DNA of 64,000 nucleotides from positions 10,391,290-10,455,289 of the forward strand of contig CM039502.1 of the NCBI GenBank assembly GCA_022432975.1, read 5' to 3'. Positions 21,837 to 33,800 of the stretch are shown in pieces. This stretch comes from Begonia masoniana (Eukaryota > Streptophyta > Magnoliopsida > Cucurbitales > Begoniaceae). A program made the position numbers and the translations under genes. The notes under the pieces were generated by a model. The model was not told the origin of the DNA and ran no database searches. It worked only from the letters and a program-made list of their open reading frames with translations. Position 1 is the stretch's first letter, and each line of letters opens with the position of its first letter.

Positions 21837-22484
21837 TCAAATCACGAATGTCTCCTCGTCCCTCTCTCCATTTCCCTCCTCAAATGCTTCCTCGTCGCCA
21901 TCGGGTTCACAGCAAATTTCTGGCTCATGTTCATCTCTATAAAAAATGTTGACTGTCTTCCGATTCGGGCACTCATTTGACCGATGACCAAGTTGATTGC
22001 ATCGAAAACATTTGCCAGGGATAAGTCTCGCATAGGGGTTGGATGGTTTTGGCACATCTTTATTTTCGGTTACTACCCTCTTTCCAACAGAGTTGTCTCC
22101 CCCCTATTCTGATCAAGCTGGGGTGTTAGAAACTGACATTTCTTTCCCCACATTATTCCTCTGAAATCCTTCATTCCCTTAGGTACACCTGTTCGAGTCA
22201 AACCGATTGCTGCTACCCTGTTTCTCTTAGAGAATCAGTTCAGCCTTTATGACCATATTCTTCACTTCATTCAGATTTCGCAAACACATGAACTCCAATT
22301 TTGTCTCGAATATAAGGTTTCAACCCATCCAAGTAACGAGCTACTTGCTGCCTTTCACTTTCTCGTAGGTCATTTTTCTCTGCCAATATCATGAATTCAG
22401 CTGTATAATCATACAGAATTTTCTGACCTTGATGACAACGCTGATATTTTTGGAAAAGGATCTGCTCATAATCAGGGAGCAAGA
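21837..22484 (-). pseudogene. Gypsy gag, C-terminal part with zinc knuckle
   Basis: The frame resumes after solo LTR A with LPDYEQILFQKYQRCHQG and AEFMILAEKNDLRESE, which is the Retrotrans_gag core. A CCHC knuckle, CFRCNQLGHRSNEC (about 21960-22020), follows. Stops lie between the two parts. Joining across LTR A restores [16 protein letters not shown]. Confidence 0.86.
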
Positions 22485-22879
22485 AATCCTGTAATACCCG
22501 GCTGTACGGTATATTAATATTTTTAATGTAAATGACATTTTTGTAAATATGTCAAATCAAGCCTGTTTTGTGAAAAGAAAGCGTTATCATGATCCTAATA
22601 ATTAATATGGATTTTAGGAAAATTTCGGGAATTTTAGGAGTCGTAACGCTAATTTTACGAAAATTACGTTTATCGTAATATAAAGGATACTTTGGTAAAA
22701 ATAGTAAACGAGGTCCGAATTGCTAACGAACAGTTTTAATGGGACCCTTATAATAAGTTGAAGTTATTGGTGAATTAAGAAAATTTGGAGAATCCGAATC
22801 GTTAGACAATTAACGAAACGAGGGACGAAATAAATAGAAAATCAAATGAATGACAAAATGGTAATTTGCCAAGACAAAT

Positions 22880-24127
22880 TATAATTAAAAACCAAAATCT
22901 TTTCTTTCTCCTTCACCATTTCCACGGCTTCTCTCTCTCTCTCCCCTGCGTTCTCCGGCGATTTTCATCGCCTCCTCACGGTTCTCTCCTCTCCGACGAT
23001 CGTTCTTCCTCCGATCGACTTGTTTTCTCCGTGCTTCCTCCTCCAATCAACGCTCTAGGTATGATTCTATAGTTTTGGAAGCTTATTGTTTGGTTTTTCT
23101 GAGTTAAAAACGATTAGGGTTTCGTTTAGGGTTTGTGAAAAACGTAATTTAGGGTTTGAAATCAATAGGTTTACCTTAGTTATGAATATAATAGACGTAT
23201 TGAACGTTATTGGACGAAGTTAAGTCGATTTGTGAGAAATGTTAAAGTTTGAGAATTTTATGAGTTTTCGGAAAAACTCATTAATGGAAATTTTGAGGTA
23301 TCGAGCGTGGAATGCTCGATAAAATGCTTCAACGAATCAATTAGAGCTTTAAGGAATTTCCTTAGTTAAGGTTTCGTTAAATTTGGACGTTAAATAGTTT
23401 AAACTCGTTTTAACGACAAAATTGTGAAATTGTCTTAGGTGAACAACGTTCGTGGACGAAGCTTGAATTGCAAAGGACACGAGGTAAGTTCTCGTGACTT
23501 ACTCTGGCCGATAGGCCTACACCGTACGTCGATGTCGTCTCAAGGAGTTTTGGTGACGTGTTTATTTAAATTGCTTTGGTTGGGTAGTTAGGTTTAGTCG
23601 TTTATAGGTTATGTCTTTAATTGCTTTTATTGTCTTGATGGTACGTATGATGCATGTTTAATTATGCTATAAATTGTTCACGTATCATGTATCTTAAAGG
23701 AGCATGAAAATGAATTTCCGCACTATGTTTTAAAGAAAATGGCGATGTGGCCCGAAAGGGGGCTATTGATCTATTGTGTGGATCGATTACGGGTCTGTCA
23801 CAATACCACATCTAATATGAATTGATGTATGTTTATGGTCATGCGAGGTGGGGCTCAGGCATGGATGTGCGTGTTGCAAGCATGTACCTCCCTCCTCTAG
23901 GTGGAAAGGGTAGTCCAACCGTAGGATATGCCCTCTCCATTTAGGGGGTCGAGATCTCGATGACAACTTATGTAAAGATAAGAAAATGTTGCATGATTTA
24001 AGAAACTCATATGCATAACATGCATTTACATTTACGAAGCTTGCTGAGATTTTTATCTCATAGGTGTCTTTATGGTGTAGGTGATCTTGACATAGGTGAG
24101 GACGAGATCCCTCCACCCGAGGAGTGA
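22880..24127 (+). other. Conserved splice-bounded islands in LTR A (candidate spliced leader/mini-ORF)
   Basis: A CT-rich block ends at 23058 with CTCTAG|GTATG. A 45-bp block (23439-23483) is bounded by TGTCTTAG and GAG|GTAAGT. A last block begins after GGTGTAG at 24081 and has a stop at 24125-24127. If spliced, all junctions are phase 1. The second block would read EQRSWTKLELQRTR and the last DLDIGEDEIPPPEE-stop. Equivalent blocks are in LTRs B (minus, 51376-51420 and 50721-50770) and C (54602-54646 and 55184-55230). No in-frame ATG was found upstream, so it may be a non-coding leader. Transcription is unproven. Confidence 0.4.
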
Positions 24128-24649
24128 TGCAGTTGAAAGAGGATGGCCTGTGGGAGTGCGCTGGACAGTCGGTGCGTTTTGAACCGTGGGGATATGTGTA
24201 TGTATTCTTGGGATTTGATAGTTAGTATAAATTGTATAGTTGAACATATTAGGATGCTTGGGTCTAATTAGTTGATAGGTTACGTTTTGATGTTTTTAAA
24301 CGTTTTGGTAAATCAAATTTATAAAACGTTTTGTTAAGATTTCTGTCGAGATTTTATGAACTGCTTGGTGATTTTAGCAGGGGGAAACGTTTAGTTTTTA
24401 AATCGAACCACGCAGTTTGTTTTTTTTTTTTTTAATCGGGTTATGGATAAAATGTGCTTTGAGTTGTTTATTTGGTCGATGAAATGAGAAGCAAGTAAGG
24501 TTATAAATGAGGAGATGTTGGAGTGTTTTTAGTTTTGTGATTTGAGTTTAAATAAGTGTTTATGTTGTGTGCAACGGAGAAGAGAAGGAAAGAAGTAGAA
24601 GGAATGAAGAAAAAAAAAAAGAGAAGAGAGAAGAAGGGAGGAGGCAGAG

Positions 24650-24855
24650 AGCTTGGCGATTGATCGCCAAGAGGGGCGATCAGTCACCAAGGGATCGCCA
24701 CGCTCTGGAATTTTTCCAGAGCGTGTGGCGATCGATCGCCCACAAAGGGGCGATCGATCGCCTGACCATCGATTGCGAGGCGATCGATGGTCACAGCGAG
24801 GGGCGATCATAATCGCCCCTCCATTTTTATGATGGCGATCGATCGCCCCTACAAT
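24650..24855. repeat. GCGATCGATCGC palindrome cluster in LTR A
   Basis: Repeated GGCGATTGATCGCC, GGCGATCGATCGCC and similar palindromes flank a hairpin CGCTCTGGAATTTTTCCAGAGCG at about 24699-24722. The same organisation recurs in LTR B (48480-48717) and LTR C (55740-55910). Confidence 0.85.
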
Positions 24856-25125
24856 TTTAAGGAGAATTCCCTCTTTTGTCCCTCCCTCCTCGGCCGACGT
24901 TTTTCAATTATTTTAAATTGTTTTTAAATAATTGTTTTGAATTGTTTTATATTTGTTTTAAGTTTTGTTTAATGGTTTATAAACGTAGACTTCACCGATT
25001 TCAATTTCGATTTCGATTCCGATTTTAAAAGTTTATTTCCTCCCAAACGTTAGGTTTAAAGTTTTATGTATAAAAAAAATAATTGCGGGAAAATAAGGGT
25101 ACAGTAATAGGGTCGTTACAAATCT

Positions 25126-25841
25126 GCCTGTAATAATTGCTTCATCCGACCCCAGGTTCTAACAGGTTGCTTGCCTTCCCGATAGCGTCTGTTCTGCAGT
25201 CTCTCCCACCATGCGGAAGCTCCTCCTTTCAATCGGCAGGCCACAAATTTCACCTTCTTTTCTGATGGAATCTCCATGTATTCGAAGAATTGATCAACCT
25301 CAGCAATTCAATCGATAAAATCTTCGATTTTTAGGTTCCCATTGAAACTAGGGATGTCCACCTTCAACATATACTCATTCTCAATAGTGTGATAGTCGTA
25401 ATTATTAAATCCGTCATTAACACCACCAAATTTGACACAATCGCCATCAAATCTACCATGTCTGCCGCCATAACCGCTACCGTCGTAGCGACCATAGCGA
25501 TTTTCCGTTGCTTCCACTTCTTCTTCATCTTCTGAATCGATCTCATAATCAGGTATCGATCGTCTTAGATTAATTGCAGGAACAGGTAGTTCATCGCGTT
25601 CGCCTTGAGCAGTCTCGTCTCTCTGTCGAACCCAATCACCATCCCTGTTTCTGTTGGCATCAAACCCTAGTGTGTCAAAACGACCAATCAAGTCTTCAAG
25701 GCGCTGTTTGATACGATGGAATTTTTTATCAACATTTTCCCCCAAGTTTTTGAGTGTCGCCTCTTGAGCCTCCAATCCAGCTCGCAAGACTTCCACTTCC
25801 TGAACGATGTTCTGGATGTGATTGCTTCTTGAACTGGTCAT
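25126..25841 (-). pseudogene. Gypsy gag, N-terminal part
   Basis: The start is at 25841 (MTSSRSNHIQNIVQEVEVL) with a coiled-coil-like region (about residues 10-60). An acidic linker, EIDSEDEEEVEAT, then a Gly/Arg/Tyr-rich stretch follow. It continues to LKVDIPSFNGNLKIEDFID at 25308 and, after a stop, to [20 protein letters not shown] and [12 protein letters not shown] next to LTR A. Gag forms the virus-like particle. The first ~177 codons are uninterrupted. Confidence 0.86.
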
Positions 25842-25874
25842 CCCAGACTAAAATGAAAACAGCTCTGATACCAT

Positions 25875-26122
25875 TGACGATTGAATTAACGAAATTCTAG
25901 TAAAATTAAATAAAGCAGGAAATATTAGATAGAATCTTGAGCTGTCAGTTTGAGGGCCGAAACATAGGATTTTGGGCCTGAGAAAGGTCGGTCACAAGTT
26001 TATTCCATGACAAGTCGTGGGCCTTTGCGAGAGTTTCGATTTGATATCTTGTACGAAAAATTATGATACTCGTAGTAAAAATTATGGCCATTTGAAGCTG
26101 GGGAGATCACTACTCCCCATCA
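25875..26122 (-). repeat. 5' LTR of the gypsy element
   Basis: It is the partner of 18813-19060. In minus orientation it is followed by AATGGTATCAGAGCT, the tRNA-Met primer-binding site. Confidence 0.9.
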
Positions 26123-27084
26123 AATTCAAAAATATTAGATCGTATCTCTTTGCATGCACCAGTTAACTACATAACAATAGATATAAACTCAAACTAAGTA
26201 AAATGTTTAAATTAAAACCAAAATTATTTCTATCGACATTTAAAATTTAAAAGTAAAACAACTACTTGGCAACAATAAAAAAAACTTGTTAGTAAATTTA
26301 CACAACGCAAGTGCATGCCGTCACAAATAATATAGAGTAGAAAAGAGTGTATAGCTCTTAAGGAATTGATACAATTAACTTTTTAATCACCAGTTTACTT
26401 TTATTTCAATTTTATTTAAACAACAAAAATTGTGATTTTTCTATGATTAAATTTCACAATTAAAAAGAGATTACCTTCGAGTGATTAAAACCTAATACTA
26501 CAATTTTTCTTCAACAATCCATCTTAGCCAATTCAATTATATTTTCCAATTATTTAATTATTTTGTGTGTTGTCGTGATCCACAAATATCATCAACAATT
26601 GAGCATCAAAATCTCTATTAGCACTATCTATAGATTGTTCCTTGTGTACTGTATTTATATATCTTAATTAAAACAATACTTTAACCTTGTTTAGCTTGTG
26701 ATGGTGCAGCAGTGCCCACTTATGAGCGCAACTGCGCTGCGCAATCTTGATGCGTGCACCAACGCTCAGAAAGAGTGCAATAACACATAGCTTTGGGCTT
26801 CCATATTTCGTTCATTGGTCATAGAGTGCCCTGAAAGAACACAGTAACAATGAGCTACTGCAGTTGACAATTCTTTAGCAAGCGCGACTGCATTCAATGT
26901 AAGCTCAATAGCATTTTGCATTATTTTTCATCTTCTTGAGCACTAGTGTGCTGTTAGGACCGCGACTGCACTGGATTTTCATCAATTTCACATTTTTTTT
27001 GCCATTTTTAGTACCTTTTAATTTTGATCTATATATAAACTTTATTACTCTGAAAACAAACAAAAAAAAACAACTTGAAAAGGC
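26123..27084. other. No gene recognised; AT-rich spacer
   Basis: Plain AT-rich sequence between the gypsy element and the hAT element. No coding frame or repeat structure stands out. Confidence 0.45.
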
Positions 27085-27092
27085 CTTAGAAA

Positions 27093-28247
27093 TAGGGGTG
27101 GGTGCGGGCCGGTTCGGTCAGGTCCTGAGCCGGCCCGAATGGTTTTGGCATTTTAATCCCGAACTGAAATTGGTCCCGGCGGAACCGAGACCAACCCAGG
27201 ACCAGACCGAAATTTTTTTATTTTTTTAATTTTTTAACAAAAAAATTATGAAAAACGATAAATTTTTTAAAAATGATAAATATAACAAAATAAATACAAC
27301 ATACAAACTAAAAGTCTAAATCCAACTATCAAACATTAAAATGAAAAAAAAAATACAACATCCAAAATAAATCTAAGTATGTAATATACAAACTAAAAGT
27401 CTAAATTCAACTATCAAACATTAAAATATAATATAAAAAACTAAAACAACCTAAAATTCAAAACAGCAAACAAAAATAACTATGCTCTCGGTCAACATCA
27501 ACAGTTCCGAAGAGTCTTCCACCTGACCTAATTTTTACTCACATAATAAAGAATAAACACATGCAGTGAGGTGAAATGAGCAATTTTCAAGATTAGAGCA
27601 GTCGAGCGGCGAGCAATGAGCAGAGAGTAGAGAACAGGGAACATGGAACAATTGAGCACCTAGAAGCGTTTGCAATTTTTACGTAGAATTAAGATTAAGC
27701 ATTAAGCATTACACAGTGACTAAAGTCACAAACATACAGTGAGGAGTATGTGTGGACAGACTATAGAGGCAAGCCGAATCGGAGCAGGGAGCACGGAGTA
27801 GGGAGATCAGTTGTTCGGATGTCGGAGGTCGGGTGTTTGGACTTCGGACTTCGGAGGTCGCAACTCGCAAGTCGGAGGTCGGGTGGTCGGGAATTCTGAA
27901 GCTCGACAAGTCGAAACTCGAGGGTCGGAGCAGGGGAGACCGAAACCGAGGACTGCAACTCCCAGGTCGGGTGTTCGGAGGTCGGGACTCGGGTGTTCGC
28001 TTGTTAGGGATTTCGGAAGACTGAACTAAAGAGTGAAGACTCGTTCAATCGTCGAACGAATTTGCAATTTGGCTTTAAGTTTGGTCCTACGGTCCGGTCC
28101 CCGTTCTTAGGGAATTCAGGCTGTGGACTGAGGACCGGACAGATTGTCTTTGGTTCCAAAGATTTCGGACTGTGGTCCATCACCCTGGGACTGAAACCGC
28201 CAATCTTGTCCGATTCTCGGTCTGCGATCCGGTCTTGCACACCTCTA
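27093..28247. mobile_element. Non-autonomous hAT element
   Basis: The left end is TAGGGGTGGGTGCGGGCC; the right end read inverted is TAGAGGTGTGCAAGACCGG. These are typical hAT short terminal inverted repeats. A perfect 8-bp target-site duplication, CTTAGAAA, lies at 27085-27092 and 28248-28255. The 1155-bp interior has no transposase. Both subterminal regions carry multiple GGTCCGG/CCGGTCC-type motifs, and a degenerate GGTCGG(A/G)-rich block (about 27815-27990) repeats TCGGAGGTCGGGTG. It is mobilised, if at all, by a transposase encoded elsewhere. Confidence 0.9.
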
Positions 28248-28255
28248 CTTAGAAA

Positions 28256-29470
28256 CTCATAAACTCATAAACTCTCAAAACTTATGCTTGAAATTACTCT
28301 ACTCATTGGTATAAAATCGAACATGAAAGCTGGAGTGGTTTCTTTTGATCAGATAAGGCAGATTGATGGATTATTGTTAGAATCCAAACAATAAGCTAAA
28401 AAAGAAAATACAAAAAAATTTTACTCTAAGATTTTCGTGAAAAAAAAAATTTCAATAAAAAATCACGAGCACGGAATAAATTTATTATAAGAGAACCAAA
28501 ATAGAATCACAAGTTTTGTGATTCAAACTTACATGAATTTATATGTTCCAACAAAACCCTAAATACGATCGCATGCACGCCATTGGCTAGACTTAAAAGG
28601 ATTTGCCTCCCAAAATTCAATTATCAACATAACGTGAGAGTGGGAGATTAAAATTGTTACCATCTTCTCTTACTAATTTGGTAAAGGGCATGGCACAAGC
28701 TCATACCTGGTGCTGTCCTGTACATGATTTATGATTTTTACGATGTTAAGATCACTACTAGTGGAAAATGTAAATTATTTTACTTTGAAAGTACGACAAT
28801 AACATGCATCAAAGTTGCATATCCAATATTAATCATATATTCTACATTTTCATCGTAATTCTCAATGCATTGTTTATTCTCGACATGTCAACAAATCTCT
28901 TTTATATTAACACGTCTGGGCATAATAGTGGCATTTGACCTACTTCTTACTGTAAAATTTTAACTTGTCAACATTGTTTGTCCACTCCATGTGATCTATC
29001 TCTTTAATAAATAAGGTCTTCACCAAATTGTATCTTTGTTCCTACGACAAAAAGGCGAAAAATGTTTGAAACTAAAAGTTTATGCTAAAATTTGTCATAA
29101 AACTAATTGTGGGTGAAAAATGCTTAAATAACTGATGTAAAAAGAAAATGGTACTAGACAACAATATCACTGCATCATGTGAAATACAAAATCATTTTCA
29201 CATTGTATTATAAATTATAGTTACACAAAATTTTCATAATAGAATATCTATTTATGACAAATTTTTTTGCCTCCAAAATTTAAATAGAAAATGAGTGTTT
29301 TCAAGAAAAACTTGTTTTACCTATGGACAGATAGTCGTTAGAGAAAAGACAACTCATCCATCTATCTTGAATGCCACCACTAATCAAATCTCGTGGTTAT
29401 TTGAAGGATGAGATAATTGAAAACAAGTAAAATTGGAAACACACGAGACAAGGACCTAGTCCTTTTGTCA
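28256..29470. other. No gene recognised; region 3' of the NPF fragment
   Basis: AT-rich sequence downstream (in transcriptional sense) of the minus-strand NPF coding region. It may include the 3' UTR next to 29471, but no definite polyadenylation site is assigned. Confidence 0.4.
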
Positions 29471-30395
29471 TCAACAACAACAACATTCAACATTATCATT
29501 AAACGGCTCAGCACTTTGTTCTTCCCCTTCTTCTTCCTCATCTTCTTCTTCACCCGAATCCCTACAATTATAAAACATGGCCACCACAATGTACAGTACA
29601 AGATTAACGGCACTCATGGCAGCGAGAGTCCAGTAGTATTTATCCAAGCGACTTCTGCTTAGGGTTTCTTGAAACCAGTTTAACCTTCCTCCTCTTTCAC
29701 TAATCTTCCCTACAACATAGACTGTAACAACACTACCCATTGTCCCTAAACCAATAATTCCAAAGGTAAAGAAATAAAGATAGTTTCTCATGGATTCTGG
29801 GGCCTGAGATGCAAAGAAGGATGTGACCGAGACTTGGAAAATGCCATCAAGTGCTCCAAGAAGGATAAATTGAGGGACTAACCAAAACAAAGTCATCGGG
29901 ATTCTTTCATCTGGCTTATCGAGTAGCTCATGCTCCATAATCACATTTAGCCGACGACCCTCTACTTTAGCTGCAGTAATGCAGCACAGTACAGAAAAAA
30001 CCATCGCCATTGCTATTCCAATAATGCTGCCGTACTTTCTTGGCCCTCCACTCAGACATTGGGCAAATTTTGATTTTGCCCCATCATAGAACATCAAGAG
30101 GATTGTTAGAGGGACCTTTAGTTTTCCCACTTTAGGATTCATTTTGTTTGCTTGCTCAAGAAAGTAAGTGTTTCCAATGGAAGAGACCACACCGCACATG
30201 ATGAAGGTTAACCACATTGGAATCATACGGATAATGATCTTGGTTTCTTCCACTTCTGTAACACTGCAAAGTCTCCATCTGTTCTTTTTTTGTTCTTCTA
30301 AAGAATTTTTTGCCAAAATAATTGCAGCCTTGTCCAAACATCTGCACCCAGATTGTAAGAATCCCACCAAATTTTCATTAGAGAAAGCGCCAATG

Positions 30396-30438
<43 letters not shown>

Positions 30439-30745
30439 CTGAGGCCTTTGGTGTAAGGAACATGATAATCAAGTCGAGTATTCTCATATAGCTGATTGGA
30501 ATTGGACGGGGAACGATGAAACAATTTAGAAGTTGAAGCAACAAAGACCCTAACAAGAGTAGTGATCGGGCTTCCACTTGGGGCACTATGTGTATAGGAG
30601 CAAGAACCGCTCATGAACAAAAGTGTAGCGGCCAATGAACAAATTGCAGGGATTCCAAAGCGAAGGGACCATGGTTTTACATATGGAAGCGCTATACCAC
30701 CAACAACAGGAACTAAGACAACACCACATATCCCCAAGCCTTTAT
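29471..30745 (-). CDS. NRT1/PTR family transporter, NPF5.5-like C-terminal half
   Basis: NPF proteins are 12-TM proton-coupled transporters of nitrate, peptides or hormones; the substrate here is unknown. Two exons are visible. The upstream one (about 30745-30439) reads VVGGIALPYVKPWSLRFGIP, then LLFMSGSCSY and TLVRVFVASTSK, and ends GGCCTCAG|GT. The downstream one (30341-29471) follows GGTGCAG and starts CLDKAAIILAK; it contains NRWRLCSVTEVEETK, GNTYFLEQAN, PMTLFWLVPQFILLGALDG and SRLDKYYWTLAAM, and ends in an acidic tail plus CCCC. The intron (30342-30438) carries a GA repeat. From memory, these blocks resemble Arabidopsis NPF5.5 more than NPF5.8/5.9. The N-terminal TM region is not recognised; a shifted frame up to about 31010 may hold part of it. 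The C-terminal half is uninterrupted. Confidence 0.82.
30401..30436. repeat. (GA)n microsatellite in the NPF intron
   Basis: About 18 GA units lie within the short intron, very close to the donor site of the upstream exon. Confidence 0.95.
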
Positions 30746-31344
30746 CACCCATTCCTTCAACAGCATCTTCTTCTTCATATAGAAGAAGAATCCGCGTTCA
30801 GAGTCACCAGCGATGATTCCTACTCCTCCAGGAACATTCGTTGAATTCCAGGGGAAGTTTATTTTTTTAATTTCTCTTTTCTTCTCTACTACATTGTTTT
30901 CTGCAACTTTCAGAGCTCTTAATAAAAAATACAACTTAGGAATCAAATGTAGACTTTTGTTGCTTGGGAACATAGTGATAATGAAAGTCCATAAAAGCCA
31001 GCTAGTTCCCTCAATTTCCTATTCTTCTACTACTAAATGAGTAGTTCTACGCATTCACACTCAAGTTGACCAATTTTTTTGAGTCATTTTTAAAACTATC
31101 TGTAAGGCCACCGATGTCGTCTTTCCAATGAGCATAATTTTTTATGTTATAATTAACACGGTAGACAAACATTATATTTAAGAGCTATTGTCACGGTTTA
31201 GAGCGAGATGACTGGGTAAAACACTACGACCCCACAAACAGAATCAGACTACCCAATCCAAACCTTAATTTGTAGTTCGATACAAACCTAATTTAAGAGC
31301 AATTCTCATGTCAGAATGGTTCTCGTGAAAGATAATAAAATTTA
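30746..31344. other. Region upstream of the NPF5.5-like exons
   Basis: A minus-strand frame from about 30973 reads on into the NPF exon region but shifts frame near 30790. Short matches to TM3/TM4 segments of NPF5.5 are suggestive only. No definite upstream exon is assigned. Confidence 0.3.
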
Positions 31345-32217
31345 GGAAAATTATCGACTTTAACCATGTATTATACTCATAATTTCAAGTAGTCTCCTGC
31401 ACTAAAAAAATCGGCAAACCAAACTTTGTACTATAATTCCGTTATCGGTCTTGATCTTCCTACAACAATTTCGTTAAGTTTCTATTTAAAAAAATGAGGG
31501 GTATTTTAAAAAAATACCAAACGATATTCAATTTATTTGAAATTTTTACCACATGGGAAGATTGTCCAAATTTTTTTGTAATTTTAAAACATTTTTACGA
31601 TTTATTGTAATTTTATTTAGTTATTTTATATAATAATTATAATAAATCATACAAGTTTTAGAAAATTACACAAATTTTTTGATTATCTCTTCATATTGTG
31701 CTAAACTTGTGGTAAAAGTTTTAAGTAAATTGGATATTGTTTGCTATTTGTTTAAAATTAATTTATAAAGTGAAGAAGGAACATAAATTAATTTTTAACA
31801 AATACAAAAAATATTCAATTTATTTGAAAATTTTATCACATGTGCAACACGTCATGAAGAGATAATCTGTAAAGTTTCGTAATTTTCTAACATTTGTATG
31901 ATTTATTATAATTAGTTTATAAAATAAGTAAATAAAATTACAATAAATCATAAAAATGTTTTAAAATTACGAAATTTTTTGTATTATCTTCCCATAATGT
32001 AGTAAACATGTGGTAAAACTTTCAAGTAAATTGAATATCGTTTGATATTTGTTTTAAAATACCCCTAATTTTTTTAAATAGAAACTTAACAGAATTGTTG
32101 ACGGAATGTCAAGACCGATAACAGAATCATAGTACAGGGTTCGGTTTGTCAATTTTTTAAGTACATGAGACTACTTGAAATTACGGGTATAGTACAAGAT
32201 TAAAATTGATAATTTCA
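31345..32217. mobile_element. Mutator-type MITE with very long terminal inverted repeats
   Basis: The two halves (about 31345-31770 and 31795-32217) are imperfect inverted repeats of each other over almost their whole length. The ends are GGAAAATTATCGAC and, inverted, TGAAATTATCAAT. A perfect 9-bp target-site duplication, TAAAATTTA, lies at 31336-31344 and 32218-32226. A 9-bp duplication is the Mutator signature. It has no coding capacity. Its interior shares ATACCAAA(C/T)(G/C)ATATTCAATT and related blocks with the element at 45518-46730. Confidence 0.88.
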
Positions 32218-32226
32218 TAAAATTTA

Positions 32227-33800
32227 AGTTGAGTGTTCAAGATAGATATATCTAGACTAGAATTTTGTGTGAAGAATAAAACATGTCAACACTCATTAAG
32301 TTATAATGATATGAAGTTGAAAAGAAAGAAATAAACATCATCAAACACAAATAATCAGAAAAAGTTAATGTAAATTCTAAAGGCATAATCACTTCTGATC
32401 TCGCTAATTATACCGTCCTTAGTTATTTTATGGAAAAATATAGTTATTCGAAGTGAGATTCTTAATATTAATGGAGATTTCTAGTGGGATATCCAATGTT
32501 TTGAAAAACCGATTTTATCAATTGATCTTTGCATGCATAATTTAATGTTTTAAAATACCATGAACCATCAGCGGGCAACTAATAGAAATAGTTGCGACAT
32601 ACTATAGCACAACGCATAAAAAATAGTATTGACACTTTTTTTTTTTTTTTTTGTAGAAAAAAGATCGTAGTAAAAAGAAAGTTCACACATGGACCTTTCA
32701 CATTGTTGTCATCAACGGTTTTTTTTTTTGTAGAAAAAAGATCGTAGAAAAAAGAAAGTTCACACATGGACCTTTCACATTATTGTCATCAACGTAAGAG
32801 AAAAAAAATAACTATCAAAGAGAACAGTCAAAAAGGTAAACTTATATTATGATCATGTTTAAGAATTTTAACTAAAAGGACATAATATCATGAGCTATCT
32901 TAAATATATCGTAGAACTTCCAAAGACCTACATGCTTAGTTATAGGTGCACAACAAATAAATGACCAAAATCACAAGTCCAATATATCTTGTTACTATGA
33001 TCAGTAAATGAAATGAATATCATTTATCCTAAAAATAAATGTGTAAGCTAACCATACATATATCTTAAAAACTAACATGTTGTAGGACATGACATGTTCT
33101 AGTTTTTGTATTGCTCTTCTGTAGGAGGGTTCTTTTTACGCCCTCGTCCTCAATCCTTTCAAAAACTAGTATAGTGATAAGAATTCTCAACTTGGAGAGA
33201 CAACATATGTACATAATTATGATAAGTTATGATATTCTTGTATTACATCTTCTTGGTATCCTAACTTAGGATCTAACTCCTTGTAATTCTGATGAAATGT
33301 ACCATAATTAGAACAAAAGAAATTTTCACTTTTTATTTATTGTGTACAAAATCACAACTTACGCGACTTTAAACGATTTAAAATCATGCATTAAAAGTAA
33401 ATAAATTGTCATTTACAAGTTTAGATAAACCCAACTTAGTTACAACACTTGGACAATTAAATTTGATGCTCACAGATTATAGACGTATAACTCATGCCAC
33501 ACATACATGACCTAAGAGTTTCGAGCACAAAACCTACTTGAGTGTTTTGCCTCTTTGTCCACTAAGATGGTGTGACCTTATCCTTCTGGTTGTCATTCAT
33601 ATCAGAAAAATAAGAAGTCACAAAGGGTTGAGATAACAAAGTCAAGCAAGTAAATCTAATACTCAAAAAATTACAATATCATCTAATTCACAAGTATAGG
33701 ACCAACTCGGAACACCTAAACAAAAATTTAGTTCTATCTCTGTAATGATAATATGTAATATAAACATCATAATTATTTTCATTCTGTATATGAGCGTCTA
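32227..33800. other. No gene recognised; AT-rich spacer
   Basis: Contains a local duplication around 32630-32790 (TTTTTTTGTAGAAAAAAGATCG..., followed by GAAAGTTCACACATGGACC, in two copies about 70 bp apart). Nothing else stands out. Confidence 0.5.

Larger units (their letters stand above)
22490..25120 (+). mobile_element. Long solo LTR (A) inserted in gypsy gag
   Basis: It starts TGTAATACCCGGC and ends GGGTCGTTACA (2631 bp). The flanks are AATCC and AATCT, a 5-bp target-site duplication with one mismatch, confirmed because removing the segment plus one pentamer restores the gag reading frame. It shares ends and interior with B and C. It has no polyprotein. It contains a CT-rich leader (about 22900-23058), conserved splice-like islands, a T-run at 24420-24434, and a cluster of GCGATCGATCGC-type palindromes near its 3' end. 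It is probably the LTR of a gypsy (chromovirus-like) family whose internal part was lost by recombination. Confidence 0.88.
18813..26122 (-). mobile_element. Ty3-gypsy retrotransposon with 248-bp LTRs, split by solo LTR A
   Basis: On the minus strand, the 5' LTR is 26122-25875 and the 3' LTR is 19060-18813. Both begin TGATGGGGA; the 5' copy ends TCGTCA and the 3' copy's end is mutated. The primer-binding site TGGTATCAGAGCT follows the 5' LTR after one base. A polypurine tract (GGTGGGAGAGAA) precedes the 3' LTR. The gene order gag, protease, RT, RNase H, integrase is that of gypsy. Flanking pentamers AATAC and AATTC match at four of five positions. Without the 2631-bp insertion A the element is about 4.7 kb. 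The integrase C-terminus is missing, so it is a deletion derivative. Confidence 0.9.

Noticed and set aside
24567..24812. 81- and 93-codon frames around the GCGATC cluster
   Set aside because: They are produced by purine-rich and palindromic repeats in LTR A and are not conserved as frames in B or C.
24650..24855. Bacterial origin of the GCGATCGC-rich stretch (HIP1-like motif)
   Set aside because: The motif resembles a cyanobacterial repeat, but it lies inside a plant LTR with intact boundaries and recurs in two other LTR copies.
27709..28262. Several overlapping frames on both strands near 28 kb
   Set aside because: They arise from the GGTCGG-rich repeats inside the hAT element. No transposase motif is present.
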